51,657 nt of DNA, taken from assembly GCA_002811675.1 (NCBI GenBank), contig PDIM01010341.1, positions 11,814-63,470 of the forward strand, given 5' to 3'. Below the pieces are notes generated by a model. The model was not told the origin of the DNA. It saw nothing but the letters and a program-made list of their open reading frames with translations, and made no database searches. The position numbers and the translations under genes are program-made. Numbering within the stretch: position 1 is the stretch's first letter; every line of letters starts with the position of its first letter. The stretch is from Ichthyosporea sp. XGB-2017a. Its lineage: Eukaryota > Opisthokonta > Ichthyosporea. This document shows positions 1 to 8,751 of the stretch, piece after piece.

Positions 1-48
1 GTGTGGTGTGTGTATCTGTCTCTGTCTGTGTAGATCTATGCAGGTGGT

Positions 49-51
<3 letters not shown>

Positions 52-97
<46 letters not shown>
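52..97. repeat. (CT)n microsatellite
   Basis: An uninterrupted CT dinucleotide run of about 46 bp lies upstream of the first gene. A short GT/CTGT-rich stretch precedes it. It has no coding content. Confidence 0.95.
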
Positions 98-99
<2 letters not shown>

Positions 100-137
100 A
101 GCTGTACCTGTTACATAACCCTAATCCCTGCATGGAG

Positions 138-147
138 CTATAAATAG
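138..147 (+). promoter_or_regulatory. Probable TATA box of the saposin-like gene
   Basis: A textbook CTATAAATAG element stands about 130 bp upstream of the ATG at 272. A CCAAT motif lies between them (about 186-190), which is an unusual order. The TATA call rests on the match and the position only; no transcription start is known. Confidence 0.4.
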
Positions 148-271
148 CTGGGAGCAGCCAATTTAATTTGTTTATTTTATCATTGACCAATAACAGCCAC
201 CCCTTCACCAAGACAGCCTGAGGGATGGACGAGATTTGTGTATCTGCGCCTCTCAAGTCATCCACTCGAAT

Positions 272-1003
272 ATGACCAAGGGGGCGAAGAGAGGCTTGGT
301 GCTGGCCCTCTGTGTGGGGCTGCTCATGATGCAGGCAGTGGACGGGAAGAAACAAGTGTACAAACATGATACGGAGACATTCAAGAAGGTAAGGGAAGGT
401 TCATGTCTGGGTGTGGTGGGTGATTGTGTACTGATATGTGTATTTAGAACTATGATGTGAATGATATCGAGGGACACATCCAAGGGGCACAGATGGCTTG
501 CGGGTTCTGTGGGGTGATGGCTAAAGTGGCCGAGGAGTTTGTCAAGCAACGAGTAGCTGAAGATATGATACAGACATACTTTTACCTCACGTGTGATAAT
601 CTCCCGGCCAGGGACTGGAAAGAGAAGTACAACCTCCAGGACCGAATATCCCTGGTAAGTGTTTATTAACTGCTGTGTACAAGCATACCGATAGGCGCGA
701 ATACTCATGGATGTCATTGTAATGCTCGAATAGTGCAATTCAGTGGTGGAGGAGTACTCGGAGGAGATTCTGTCGGGTATTTCAGTGGGAGACTCCCCAG
801 AGGAGGTGTGCAAAGAGTTGGATTGCTGCCAAAGTGCCCATGTGAGCAGGGAGGAACTCATGCAGCAGGCGCGTAACATGATGGAGACTCGCGAGAAGAC
901 AGAGGAGGAGCGGGAACAGCTTCGTCAGTTTTACGAGAGGATCCCAGAAGACAAGAAGCATCGTTTCCCTGCGCATCTGTTGAATAAACCGGGTGAGTTG
1001 TGA
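272..1003 (+). CDS. Secreted saposin-B-like protein (3 exons)
   Basis: Exons 272-388, 448-654 and 734-1003 join in phase 0 with gtaagg/gtaagt donors, giving about 197 aa. Residues 1-25 are a signal peptide (basic start, Leu/Val core, ending VDG). The mature part shows a saposin-B cysteine order: CGFC near residue 60, a Cys in the LTCDNL region, a Cys opening exon 3 (CNSVVEEY), then PEEVCKELDCC. The C-terminal tail of about 60 aa is charged and probably helical. Saposin-like proteins bind or disturb lipids; Canopy-type ER chaperones share the C..(I/V)VEEY pattern, so that family is the alternative. No KDEL-type retention signal is present. The ATG at 272 was chosen because it opens directly into the signal peptide. 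A poly(A) signal follows at 1074. Confidence 0.75.
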
Positions 1004-1268
1004 AGCAAAGCTATCCCCCCGTCCCTCCCTTGTGCACGATACAGCCTGTAGCAGGGTTGTAACTTATAGCGTCAATAAACTGCCCTGCAATATACACTCT
1101 CTGGTCCTCCAAGATACACCTCGGTACCTTAGAGGAGGGGGGGGTTACGTCATATGATCATCTAGAGCTATGATACTCAGCCATGTTGTGGTTGATAGTC
1201 CTGGCACAGGGAGAAGCTGGATGGACGGACGGAGCCGATGGAAATCTACCAGGGAGGGGTGAGGGAAG

Positions 1269-1300
<32 letters not shown>

Positions 1301-1308
1301 GTGAGAGA

Positions 1309-1370
<62 letters not shown>

Positions 1371-1508
1371 GTGTTGGAGTGTGCCTGCCTTTTTTGCCGT
1401 TGTTTTGTTTATTGAAGTAAACAGTGATTTAAATTGTTGGTGTTTTTGAGTTACTCATTGATCTTCTTACAACTGAGTGTGTGTGTGTGTGTGTGTCCTT
1501 TGGTAATT
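1004..1508. repeat. Intergenic region with (GA)n and (GT)n microsatellites
   Basis: Between the saposin-like and POLDIP2 genes lie a poly(A) signal (AATAAA, 1074-1079), a long GA tract in two blocks (about 1270-1298 and 1313-1367) and a GT tract (about 1477-1496) directly before the POLDIP2 start. Open frames through these tracts give only Arg-Glu or Val-Cys runs and are not credible proteins. Confidence 0.9.
1074..1079 (+). terminator. Poly(A) signal AATAAA, saposin-like gene
   Basis: A perfect AATAAA lies about 70 nt after the stop codon. Confidence 0.6.
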
Positions 1509-3038
1509 ATGGTTATGGGAATGGTAATGGCCTCTAATTGGGGGGTAGTTAATTGTGGGGTGCAGCGGAATCAGTGTGTTCGGCTGTGGCGTGCACTTGG
1601 GGCCTGTGTGCCAGTGAAGGAGGGATCCTTTGGACGCTTTGTGCAAGCTAGGGGGGGTGCACCAGGGGGTATTTCTGTGCAAGGGTCCAGGAGACGCTTA
1701 TCAACACTGGTTGGTGCTGCAACAAAGCACTGCCCAACTTTGATGGGGAAGCGAAGTAAGGAGCTCTTAGTGGAGCGTCGGGGCTTGACGAGATGCTACT
1801 CGCAGCAGCCCGAGCTTGTGGAGGTTGGGCAGTTTGTGTCTGTGGCAGGGGCTGGAGACGAGGATTGCTCCTCGTTTGAAGGGGAAACGTCGGTGGGGGA
1901 TTTAGAGAGGGGTGTGGATGGTGGCAATGCGTCCTCTCGGGGCAGTGGGGCTACTGTCCCGGAGGCTTTGGCGCCCGGGACTTTCTTTGTGCACAAATTA
2001 TTCGGATACAGAGGGGTGATCCTCGACTCTTGGTTGGCGGAAATATACACTGGACATGGGCATGGTAATCCCTTTGAGCTTACCAAAGGCTACTCTACCC
2101 CAACACCACCTCGAGCACAGGATAGGGCCGGTACATTGGACTCGACTCCTTCCCCTACTGCCACCACGGCTGATCGATCGGGAAGTCAGGCTGGTAGTGG
2201 AGTGCAAGAGCGGCCGTACTATGTGGCCTTGGTGGATAGCAGAGACCAAGCGGAGCAAGGTACCTCTTTTGCTTATGTGTCTCATTCACACGCATTGCCA
2301 TATCACACAGACACACCACAGCCTCTGGACAATTACCTCTTTACCACCTTCCTGCTGGAGAGCAAGGGAGAGATGCTGGGCCGACCGCAGCCGTGGCACG
2401 GAAGTGCCCCTTCCTACCCCGAAGGAGGGCATACAGGTACAGGAGAAGCGGGACCTGAGTCAAGAGAAAGTTCCGGGACTCCGCCCCCATCGTCTGTTAT
2501 GTTTCCAAGGACGTTTTATTCACCTACAAAGAATCTCACCTACCTACAGACACGTCACCAGCAGGTACTACAGTATTCCAAGGTATTCCGCCAAGTCACC
2601 GCGGGTATTGAGATTACAGTTATTCCCTTTTACATGGAGTTCAATTCACACCCAGTGCACAACTTCTTCATGTGGGCATACGTCATTACAATGCAAAATA
2701 TTGGTAGCACTCCTGTGCGCCTGCTTAACCGACACTGGCACATTGTAGACGGAGCGGGGAAGAGTGACGAGGTAGTAGGTCCGGGTGTGATTGGCAAGTA
2801 TCCAGTGCTTCATCCAGGCCAACCCGCCTTTGAATACACTTCTCATGTTAACATGTCAACGCCCCACGGAAGGATGTTTGGCTGGTATGAGATGGAGGAA
2901 ACAACTGCTGTGACCCCCGGAGCAACGCTGCCCAATCCAGCAACGTCATCGCGACCTCCTAACAGGAATTCATTCAAGGTGTGTGTACCAACGTTTATTC
3001 TTGATAGCCCGCACCGCCACAGGTTTGGGGTAGAGTAG
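1509..3038 (+). CDS. POLDIP2: POLDIP2-like protein (YccV-like + ApaG domains)
   Basis: About 509 aa in a single exon. A basic, Ser/Arg-rich N-terminus (MVMGMVMASN onward, with RRRLS) looks like a mitochondrial presequence. A YccV/hemimethylated-DNA-binding-like domain starts at about residue 156 (HKLFGYRGVILDSW) and resumes with YYVALVDSRDQ and a YVSHSHALPY segment. An ApaG/DUF525 domain occupies about 355-505 (GIEITVIPFYMEFNSHP, RLLNRHWHIVDG, HVNMSTPHGRMFGWYEM). This order defines POLDIP2/PDIP38, a mitochondrial and nuclear partner of DNA polymerases and of the CLPX protease in animals. The protein is longer than the human one (368 aa) because of a Ser/Thr/Pro-rich insert of about 60 aa inside the YccV domain and a long linker. 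The frame is open upstream to 1434, but that stretch is a GT repeat, so I start at 1509. Confidence 0.85.
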   Translation: MVMGMVMASNWGVVNCGVQRNQCVRLWRALGACVPVKEGSFGRFVQARGGAPGGISVQGSRRRLSTLVGAATKHCPTLMGKRSKELLVERRGLTRCYSQQPELVEVGQFVSVAGAGDEDCSSFEGETSVGDLERGVDGGNASSRGSGATVPEALAPGTFFVHKLFGYRGVILDSWLAEIYTGHGHGNPFELTKGYSTPTPPRAQDRAGTLDSTPSPTATTADRSGSQAGSGVQERPYYVALVDSRDQAEQGTSFAYVSHSHALPYHTDTPQPLDNYLFTTFLLESKGEMLGRPQPWHGSAPSYPEGGHTGTGEAGPESRESSGTPPPSSVMFPRTFYSPTKNLTYLQTRHQQVLQYSKVFRQVTAGIEITVIPFYMEFNSHPVHNFFMWAYVITMQNIGSTPVRLLNRHWHIVDGAGKSDEVVGPGVIGKYPVLHPGQPAFEYTSHVNMSTPHGRMFGWYEMEETTAVTPGATLPNPATSSRPPNRNSFKVCVPTFILDSPHRHRFGVE

Positions 3039-3266
3039 TTCCCGAGAAAAGCCTACGGTGTTCTGGGAGGATATGTTTGGTTGACTTGCAATTGCTTATA
3101 GAAAAACCGCCGGGTGGGTTCGCGGAGTGAATGCACGGGATGATTGCTTGTACGTACTGTGCAGGTTGAAGGCAATTATTTTGGTTTGAAAAGAAAGTAA
3201 AAATTGCGTTTTTTTTTTCTTGTTTACGCTTGCTATTTGCAAATAATAGCTGTAAAATATGAAGGT

Positions 3267-3272
3267 AATAAA
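3267..3272 (+). terminator. Poly(A) signal AATAAA, POLDIP2
   Basis: A perfect AATAAA lies 229 nt after the POLDIP2 stop, in the 288-bp space between this gene and the convergent ankyrin gene. Confidence 0.45.
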
Positions 3273-3326
3273 CAAAACTTAAAAGGACAATAGTAACAGG
3301 GAAGGGAGGATACTTTGGATAAGGCG

Positions 3327-5207
3327 CTATGCCCAGTTGCTACTGCCTGTGAATAAGTTATTTGTCTTGTTGGGTCCACATGAATCATATTCAGACGTAT
3401 CAGCAGCATTATCCTCAGTCTCAGTAGCCCCAGTGTAGCGCAAATTGAGAAACTCTCGTACCTCCTCCGGCACGTGCTCTAATGCACTAGCAAGTGATTC
3501 CGAAATTTCGCTATCGCCCCCATTGTATGTGGGGCGGAACGGAGTTTTCTTATCACCGTCGCTTTTAAGTAATTTTGAAAGAGATGTTTTGATTTTGTCC
3601 TCGTTCTTAAGCGGGAATATTGTATGGAGGCCCTGGCGGATGCACATGCGGCAGATTGTCTTTAGTGAAGGTGGAATTGAAGCAGCAGCGGATAGCATTT
3701 GCACACACCCAGTATCATCTTCAATCCCATCAATGTCTTCACTCTCACTATCTGTGGTGGCCTCTATTACTGTTTCCGACGACGTTATGTCACCAGTACC
3801 GCTAGTAACTGACGGAGGTGCAGTTGTAGACGCAGATACTTGGTTCAGCAGCCGTCTTTTTCTCCTGTTTCTTCTTGCGCGCCGCCACACTTTCATTGCA
3901 GGACAGAGGTCCAAAGGCCGCTTTCCGTGTTGGTTCACCAGGGTAGAATTGGCACCGGCTTCTACGAGCAGACCTACACACGTTGCGCTTCCATAGCTAG
4001 CCGCCAGATGTAAAGCAGTGTCTCCGTACGCATTTCGTATATTAAGGGCCGCACCACTCATGATTAGTAGTCGTAGTCCCGTATATTCTTCATTGTCCAC
4101 ACAAGACATCAAGGCAGTTCCCCCATTCCTATCCTGCTTGTCAATATCATACCCTCGCGAAACAAGGACAGCAAGGCATTCTGAGCTTCCGATTTCTGCA
4201 GAGAGATGAACAAGGCCAAAATGATCACGTTGCGCATTTGCTGCGACATCTTCCAGGTCCGCAAAAGTGCACATGGTGGAAGACTGGCTAGAAACAGCAG
4301 GGGACGAAGTGGACACATTCCCCGCAAGAGGACGATGAGGCGGAGGCAGCCTTATTGAAGGAGAGGGTGTCATTTTCATCCGTTTGCTTCTGTTCGTCTG
4401 AACTGGGGTCGAAGCAATAGAGGCGGGCTGGTAGTCCAGAAGAGCAGCCATACACTCCGCTTTGCCACTCTCTGCAGCGGTCATTGCTGGGTTAAAGCCC
4501 TGAGAGTTTACGGTGGCTTCAATGGGGATTCCCTTCTGCTTCATGCGGCGCAATAACAGTCGGACACAGTCAACATGGCCCTTCCTGCAGGCGGTGTGAA
4601 TGAGTTGGTGGTGCAGACCATTCTCCACGAGCATATTCGCCCCCGAGTCCAGTAGCAGTCCTAGAAGGGTCGCATACCCAGCTCGGGCAGCATAATGTGC
4701 GGGGGTGCACATATCACTGTCCTGCGCGTTAATATCGCTTCCGTACTGGATGAGAACTCTGGCACACTCCAGCACACCATTTTGCGCTGCAATGTGCAGA
4801 CACATGGTGCGGTCCACATCAACCAAATTCACATCAAGCCCGGCACCGCCTTCGGCCCGGGGCTGTACCAGCAGACGCAGACACTGAACACTGTTGTGCT
4901 CGACGGCGAGATGTGCAAACGTGGACATATCGCCCTCAAACTGGACCAGGACGGGGTCCAGGGAGGCCGATATCGCCTCCTGGAGCCCTTCGAGGTCGTC
5001 ACGTATGACCATCCCAATAAGTGGGTCTGTCTTCACAAAGGGGATTGACTTCATTGGGGTGCGGGGTAGCTGTAAGGGGGAGGGGGGGGCTTTGTTGGTG
5101 GCCCTCATGGCTTGGTGTACTTGTGATTGTCCCTGAGTAGGGGAAAGGGAGGAGGAAGGGTCCGTGTCGCGGGCGTGGCAGGGGGGCGCGGCGTCAGAAG
5201 GGCGCAT
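3327..5207 (-). CDS. Ankyrin-repeat protein
   Basis: 626 aa, single exon. The N-terminal 55 residues are Ser/Pro-rich. Ankyrin repeats fill about residues 60-260 (for example TMCLHIAAQNGVLECARVLI and TPAHYAARAGYATLLGLLL). A Ser/Pro-rich spacer of about 60 aa follows, then a second ankyrin block at about 315-440 (GGTALMSC..., GDTALHLAASYG). Next come a strongly basic cluster near residue 450 (WRRARRNRRKRR), which could be a nuclear localisation signal, and an acidic Ser/Thr-rich C-terminus. No catalytic domain is seen. Ankyrin stacks mediate protein binding, so the partner and role cannot be read from sequence. It is convergent with POLDIP2. Confidence 0.85.
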   Translation of the reverse strand: MRPSDAAPPCHARDTDPSSSLSPTQGQSQVHQAMRATNKAPPSPLQLPRTPMKSIPFVKTDPLIGMVIRDDLEGLQEAISASLDPVLVQFEGDMSTFAHLAVEHNSVQCLRLLVQPRAEGGAGLDVNLVDVDRTMCLHIAAQNGVLECARVLIQYGSDINAQDSDMCTPAHYAARAGYATLLGLLLDSGANMLVENGLHHQLIHTACRKGHVDCVRLLLRRMKQKGIPIEATVNSQGFNPAMTAAESGKAECMAALLDYQPASIASTPVQTNRSKRMKMTPSPSIRLPPPHRPLAGNVSTSSPAVSSQSSTMCTFADLEDVAANAQRDHFGLVHLSAEIGSSECLAVLVSRGYDIDKQDRNGGTALMSCVDNEEYTGLRLLIMSGAALNIRNAYGDTALHLAASYGSATCVGLLVEAGANSTLVNQHGKRPLDLCPAMKVWRRARRNRRKRRLLNQVSASTTAPPSVTSGTGDITSSETVIEATTDSESEDIDGIEDDTGCVQMLSAAASIPPSLKTICRMCIRQGLHTIFPLKNEDKIKTSLSKLLKSDGDKKTPFRPTYNGGDSEISESLASALEHVPEEVREFLNLRYTGATETEDNAADTSEYDSCGPNKTNNLFTGSSNWA

Positions 5208-5773
5208 CTAGTCGATGGGAAGAGGGATCAAAGGAGTCGAGTCACTGTTAAACACAACAAAATGCCTCACAGAGAGACAAAGCAGCACAGAGTTGAGCGG
5301 GGGAGAGTGACTTTTCTTGGTAGGTAATTTTTTCTGTAATATTTCCTTCTAAACAGGCACCTCGGCACAGATTGAAGCAAAAAAGAAATCCCCAAACACC
5401 AGCCACCGGAAAGGTAAGAAACGCAGGAGCAAATTTGAATCCACACAAAACTCAAATTTAAAATTTAAAAACCCCAAAATAGAAGAAGCCGCGAAGAAAG
5501 AAAAAGAAGAATCCGGGCCCGGATATATTATTTCTGTTTCAATGTTTTTGGTTTAGCCGCCTTTTATTTTCCCTTTTTTTTCTTGTAATAATTTGTTGGG
5601 TAATTGAACAATAAGGGCTGCACTGGAATTGACACTGGCCACTGAACACTCCAGCAGGGGAACATGAAAAGGGGGCAGGAGAAGAAGGAGCACTTGAATA
5701 ACGGGGCTCCTTTGCGGTGCATCCCTTTGTCCCTGTACACTGTTTGTTGTTCACCACTGCCTCCTTCCCCTCC
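5208..5773. other. Intergenic: ankyrin promoter side and thiolase 3' flank
   Basis: 566 bp with no credible gene. It contains a minus-strand poly(A) signal (TTTATT on the plus strand, 5563-5568) about 206 nt past the thiolase stop. The part nearer 5207 must hold the 5' UTR and promoter of the ankyrin gene, where I see no clear motif. Confidence 0.6.
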
Positions 5774-6967
5774 CTACACGTTGCAGTTCTCCAGCACAAT
5801 GGCAATCCCTTGTCCTCCACCGATACAGGCACTTCCAACCGCATATTTGATCTTCCTGCGCTGCATTTCGTGTGTGAGGGTGGTCATGATACGGGAGCCA
5901 CTGGCCCCCAAGGGATGTCCAAGGGCGATGGCACCGCCGTTGGGGTTGAACACATCGTCAGGGATGCCGAGTTCTTTCTGCACACTCAGGGCCTGTGCCG
6001 CAAAGGCCTCGTTAACCTCCACAATGCCCATGTCCTTGAGGGAAAGACCACCCGACTTGGCAAGGGCCCCTTGGATGGCCATAACGGGCCCAATGCCCAT
6101 CTCAGTGGGTTCGCAGCCCTCCACGTGGTAGGAGACAATCTTGACAAGTGGAGTAAGACCGTGCTTCTGCACTGCTTCATCACCGGCCAGCACCAGCGCC
6201 CCTGCACCATCGCAGATACCGCTTGAGGAACCAGCAGTCACTGTACCGTTCTTCTTGAACACTGTGGGCAATTTAGCAAGGCCACTCATCTCTGTCTGGG
6301 GGCGTGGGTGCTCGTCAACGGCAAACTCTACGGGGCCTTTGCGGGACTTGAGGGTGATTGGGGCAGTTTCTGCCTTGAACACTCCTGCGTCACTGGCCTT
6401 CTTCCACAGCTGCTGGGAGCGGAGGGAAAAGGCATCACACTCCTCCCTGGAGATTCCGTACTTGGCTGCAAGGTTCTCTGCTGTGATACCCATAGGGCTG
6501 GAGTACAGCGAGTCAGTAAGTCCTGCCCACAGCGTATCCTCCAACACTGGGTCTTGGCCCAGCTTTGTACCAAAGCGGATGTTGCGCACAGCATATGGGC
6601 ATTGACTCATGCTCTCTGTGCCCCCAGCTAGCACTATCTGTGACTCCCCGAGCATAATTTCATGGGCCCCATTGATCAGAGTCTGAAAACCAGACCCACA
6701 CAGACGGTTGATTCCCAAACAAGGGGTGTTGATCTGGACCCCAAGCTTAAGTCCAACATGGCGAGACAAATAGGCGGCGTCAGCCTGGGACTGGATCACA
6801 TTACCGACAATAACAGAGTCCACATTCTTGGCATCAACTTTGGCATGGGCCAGAGCCCCGGCAGCAGCAGCCACCTGCATATCCGTGGCTGACATCCCTT
6901 TCAGGGCCCCTCCAAAAGTCCCAAAGGCGGTACGCTTCGCCCCAACAATAAAGACAGACTTGGACAT
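5774..6967 (-). CDS. ACAA2: 3-ketoacyl-CoA thiolase, mitochondrial ACAA2 type
   Basis: 397 aa, full family length. This enzyme performs the last step of fatty-acid beta-oxidation, cleaving 3-ketoacyl-CoA with CoA to acetyl-CoA and a shortened acyl-CoA. Visible catalytic residues are the nucleophile Cys90 (NRLCGSGFQ), His351 in GGAIALGHPLGASG and Cys381 in GSACIGGGQG. The NEAFA motif (about 319-323) and the GGTESMSQ loop are intact. Sequence character (HVGLKLG, NVIQSQAD, VRNIRFGTKLGQD) is closer to ACAA2 than to ACAT1. Like mammalian ACAA2, it has no obvious cleavable presequence; the start MSKSVFIVGAKRTAFG sits at the usual family position. Single exon. Confidence 0.93.
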   Translation of the reverse strand: MSKSVFIVGAKRTAFGTFGGALKGMSATDMQVAAAAGALAHAKVDAKNVDSVIVGNVIQSQADAAYLSRHVGLKLGVQINTPCLGINRLCGSGFQTLINGAHEIMLGESQIVLAGGTESMSQCPYAVRNIRFGTKLGQDPVLEDTLWAGLTDSLYSSPMGITAENLAAKYGISREECDAFSLRSQQLWKKASDAGVFKAETAPITLKSRKGPVEFAVDEHPRPQTEMSGLAKLPTVFKKNGTVTAGSSSGICDGAGALVLAGDEAVQKHGLTPLVKIVSYHVEGCEPTEMGIGPVMAIQGALAKSGGLSLKDMGIVEVNEAFAAQALSVQKELGIPDDVFNPNGGAIALGHPLGASGSRIMTTLTHEMQRRKIKYAVGSACIGGGQGIAIVLENCNV

Positions 6968-7605
6968 GATTGCTTTAGTTCAACTTTCAAAGACACAACA
7001 GGAAGGGGTTGTGATGGACACTACTCTACACTATTCTCAACTATACGTGACCGCGGTTACAGATTCACAGTCAGCTTCAATTAATAACTTCCCCGGGAAC
7101 AGTCTACACAGTTACTACACAGTACAATTAGCTAAATAGTGCATGTACACGGTAATCCCATAGTGGAGGTACTCGATCTGTGGTGTGTAGATGGGCCTTT
7201 TAGGGGACCATTGACTATTTAGTCTTGCATGTTAGCAAGGAACTAGGTCTGGATCTTTATCGGTTATTAGAAAGATAATTAGATTGTCTTGGCTTTCAAA
7301 GAAAAAGAAAGAGGATCAATTCGAACAAAGGGCCAACAGTACTACCCAACACAGACTTTAGTTCCTTTACTTTTCAGTCGATGTTGGAAGCTTAGCAATG
7401 TTGTTTGCGTTATTTATCTAAAAATATTATTTATTACCATTAGCTTACACAGCAAACAAATGCTGTGCTTAATTTGATACTTCTGAAAAATACTACAGTC
7501 GCCTCCTGGCGGACGTGGAAAAGTAACACAGTCAAGTTTGTATAGAGCCCAGTAGTTCCTTTTTCTCCACAATCACAACACTTACAATAAAAATTTCAAA
7601 GCAGC
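6968..7605. other. Intergenic between thiolase and ZnT genes
   Basis: 638 bp with no supported gene. A minus-strand poly(A) signal for the ZnT gene is at 7430-7435 (TTTATT on plus), about 170 nt past its stop. The remaining sequence contains the thiolase promoter. No repeat or RNA gene was recognised. Confidence 0.6.
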
Positions 7606-8751
7606 TTACTCGGTGACACATCCAAAACAGTGACTGTTTCTGTTACTGGAAACCGAAAATTCCAATTGAATGGTCGTGTGATGGACACCGAATCGCTCAC
7701 AAAGAAGCTTCTCTGCTTCTTCCATGATGGCCGCCTGGGACTGAATGGCACCATCCCTGAGGTTGACTTCCAAATGAAGGGCCACTGCGGGAATGGATGT
7801 AGTCAAGGACCAGCAATGGAAGTCGTGGACACTAACAACTCCGGGGATTTTCAGGAGCTCTTGCTGGACAAGGGCGGAATTGACAGAAGGAGGAGTTCCC
7901 TCCATGAGGACATGAAGAGCATCCTTCAGAATACCAATAGTAGTCATCACAACAAGGATGGAGAACAGAAAGGTGCAGATAGGATCCACAACCTTCCACT
8001 CGGGCTTTACCCAAATGACAATGGCAGCAATCATCACCCCGATACTCTGCACCAAATCACCCAAGACGTGGATGTAGGCAGCTCGCACGTTAATGTTCTC
8101 AATATCATCTCCCTCGTCTCCTCCGTGGCTGTGACCGTGACCATGACTATGGCCATGACCATGGCCCTCCTCCATGTGCACCTCCGACACTGCACCCCCA
8201 TGCGAGTGTCCGTGTGCGCCCAAGGTCAAGCCCATTACAATATTTACAGTCACTCCAGCTGCCGCTGTCACAAACATAATACGTCCGTCAATCTCCTCTG
8301 GATTGAAAAGTCGCTCAAACGCCTCCTTGATAAGCAATAACGTAAGAACCCAGATAAGCAACACAGAGAGCAATGCTCCCACAATTTCAGCGCGGTGGAA
8401 GCCAAAGCTCATTTTACCTGTGGCGGGTTTGGTAGCTATCCAAATAGAAAAGAGAGAGATCATGAACCCAGCCAAATCACTGGCCATGTGAGCGGCATCT
8501 GTCATAATGGCCAAACTATGGGCATAGTATCCACCAATCAGCTCGGCAATCATAAACACAAGGCAGAGAATAGAGGCTGTGATCAACTTACTGCGCGCCT
8601 TCAAAGCCTTCTCCTGGTTCTTTGCTTGTCTTCCTCCAACCCCCCCACAACTCACATCCTCCTTATCGCCCTGATTCCTCACACCCGCAGGCCCGTGCTG
8701 ATACGACAGCAGTGGCTGCTCGTCGCTATTTCTGTTCCCGTTGGCACCCAT
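7606..8751 (-). CDS. ZnT-family (SLC30/CDF) zinc transporter
   Basis: 381 aa from the preferred ATG. It is a six-helix cation diffusion facilitator that moves Zn2+ out of the cytosol into vesicles or out of the cell in exchange for protons. The tetrahedral zinc site is visible as two HxxxD pairs: His88/Asp92 in helix 2 (TDAAHMASD) and His228/Asp232 in helix 5 (IHVLGD). Between helices 4 and 5 is a His-rich loop (about 180-210, GHGHGHSHGHGHSH). A cytosolic C-terminal domain follows (DFHCWSLT, VHHTTIQLE). These features match the ZnT2/3/4/8 branch. The frame is open to an ATG at 8877, adding 42 residues. I prefer 8751 because the protein then begins like other ZnTs and the upstream residues look like translated 5' UTR. 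Confidence 0.92.
   Translation of the reverse strand: MGANGNRNSDEQPLLSYQHGPAGVRNQGDKEDVSCGGVGGRQAKNQEKALKARSKLITASILCLVFMIAELIGGYYAHSLAIMTDAAHMASDLAGFMISLFSIWIATKPATGKMSFGFHRAEIVGALLSVLLIWVLTLLLIKEAFERLFNPEEIDGRIMFVTAAAGVTVNIVMGLTLGAHGHSHGGAVSEVHMEEGHGHGHSHGHGHSHGGDEGDDIENINVRAAYIHVLGDLVQSIGVMIAAIVIWVKPEWKVVDPICTFLFSILVVMTTIGILKDALHVLMEGTPPSVNSALVQQELLKIPGVVSVHDFHCWSLTTSIPAVALHLEVNLRDGAIQSQAAIMEEAEKLLCERFGVHHTTIQLEFSVSSNRNSHCFGCVTE

Noticed and set aside
253-976. Minus-strand frames opposite the saposin-like gene
   Set aside because: They are shadows of a spliced plus-strand gene that has a signal peptide and conserved cysteines.
1183-1449. Frames through the GA repeat upstream of POLDIP2
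   Set aside because: The Arg-Glu runs come only from the microsatellite.
1434-1508. N-terminal extension of POLDIP2 to the ATG at 1434
   Set aside because: The extension is a translated GT repeat (Val-Cys runs) and is better explained as 5' UTR.
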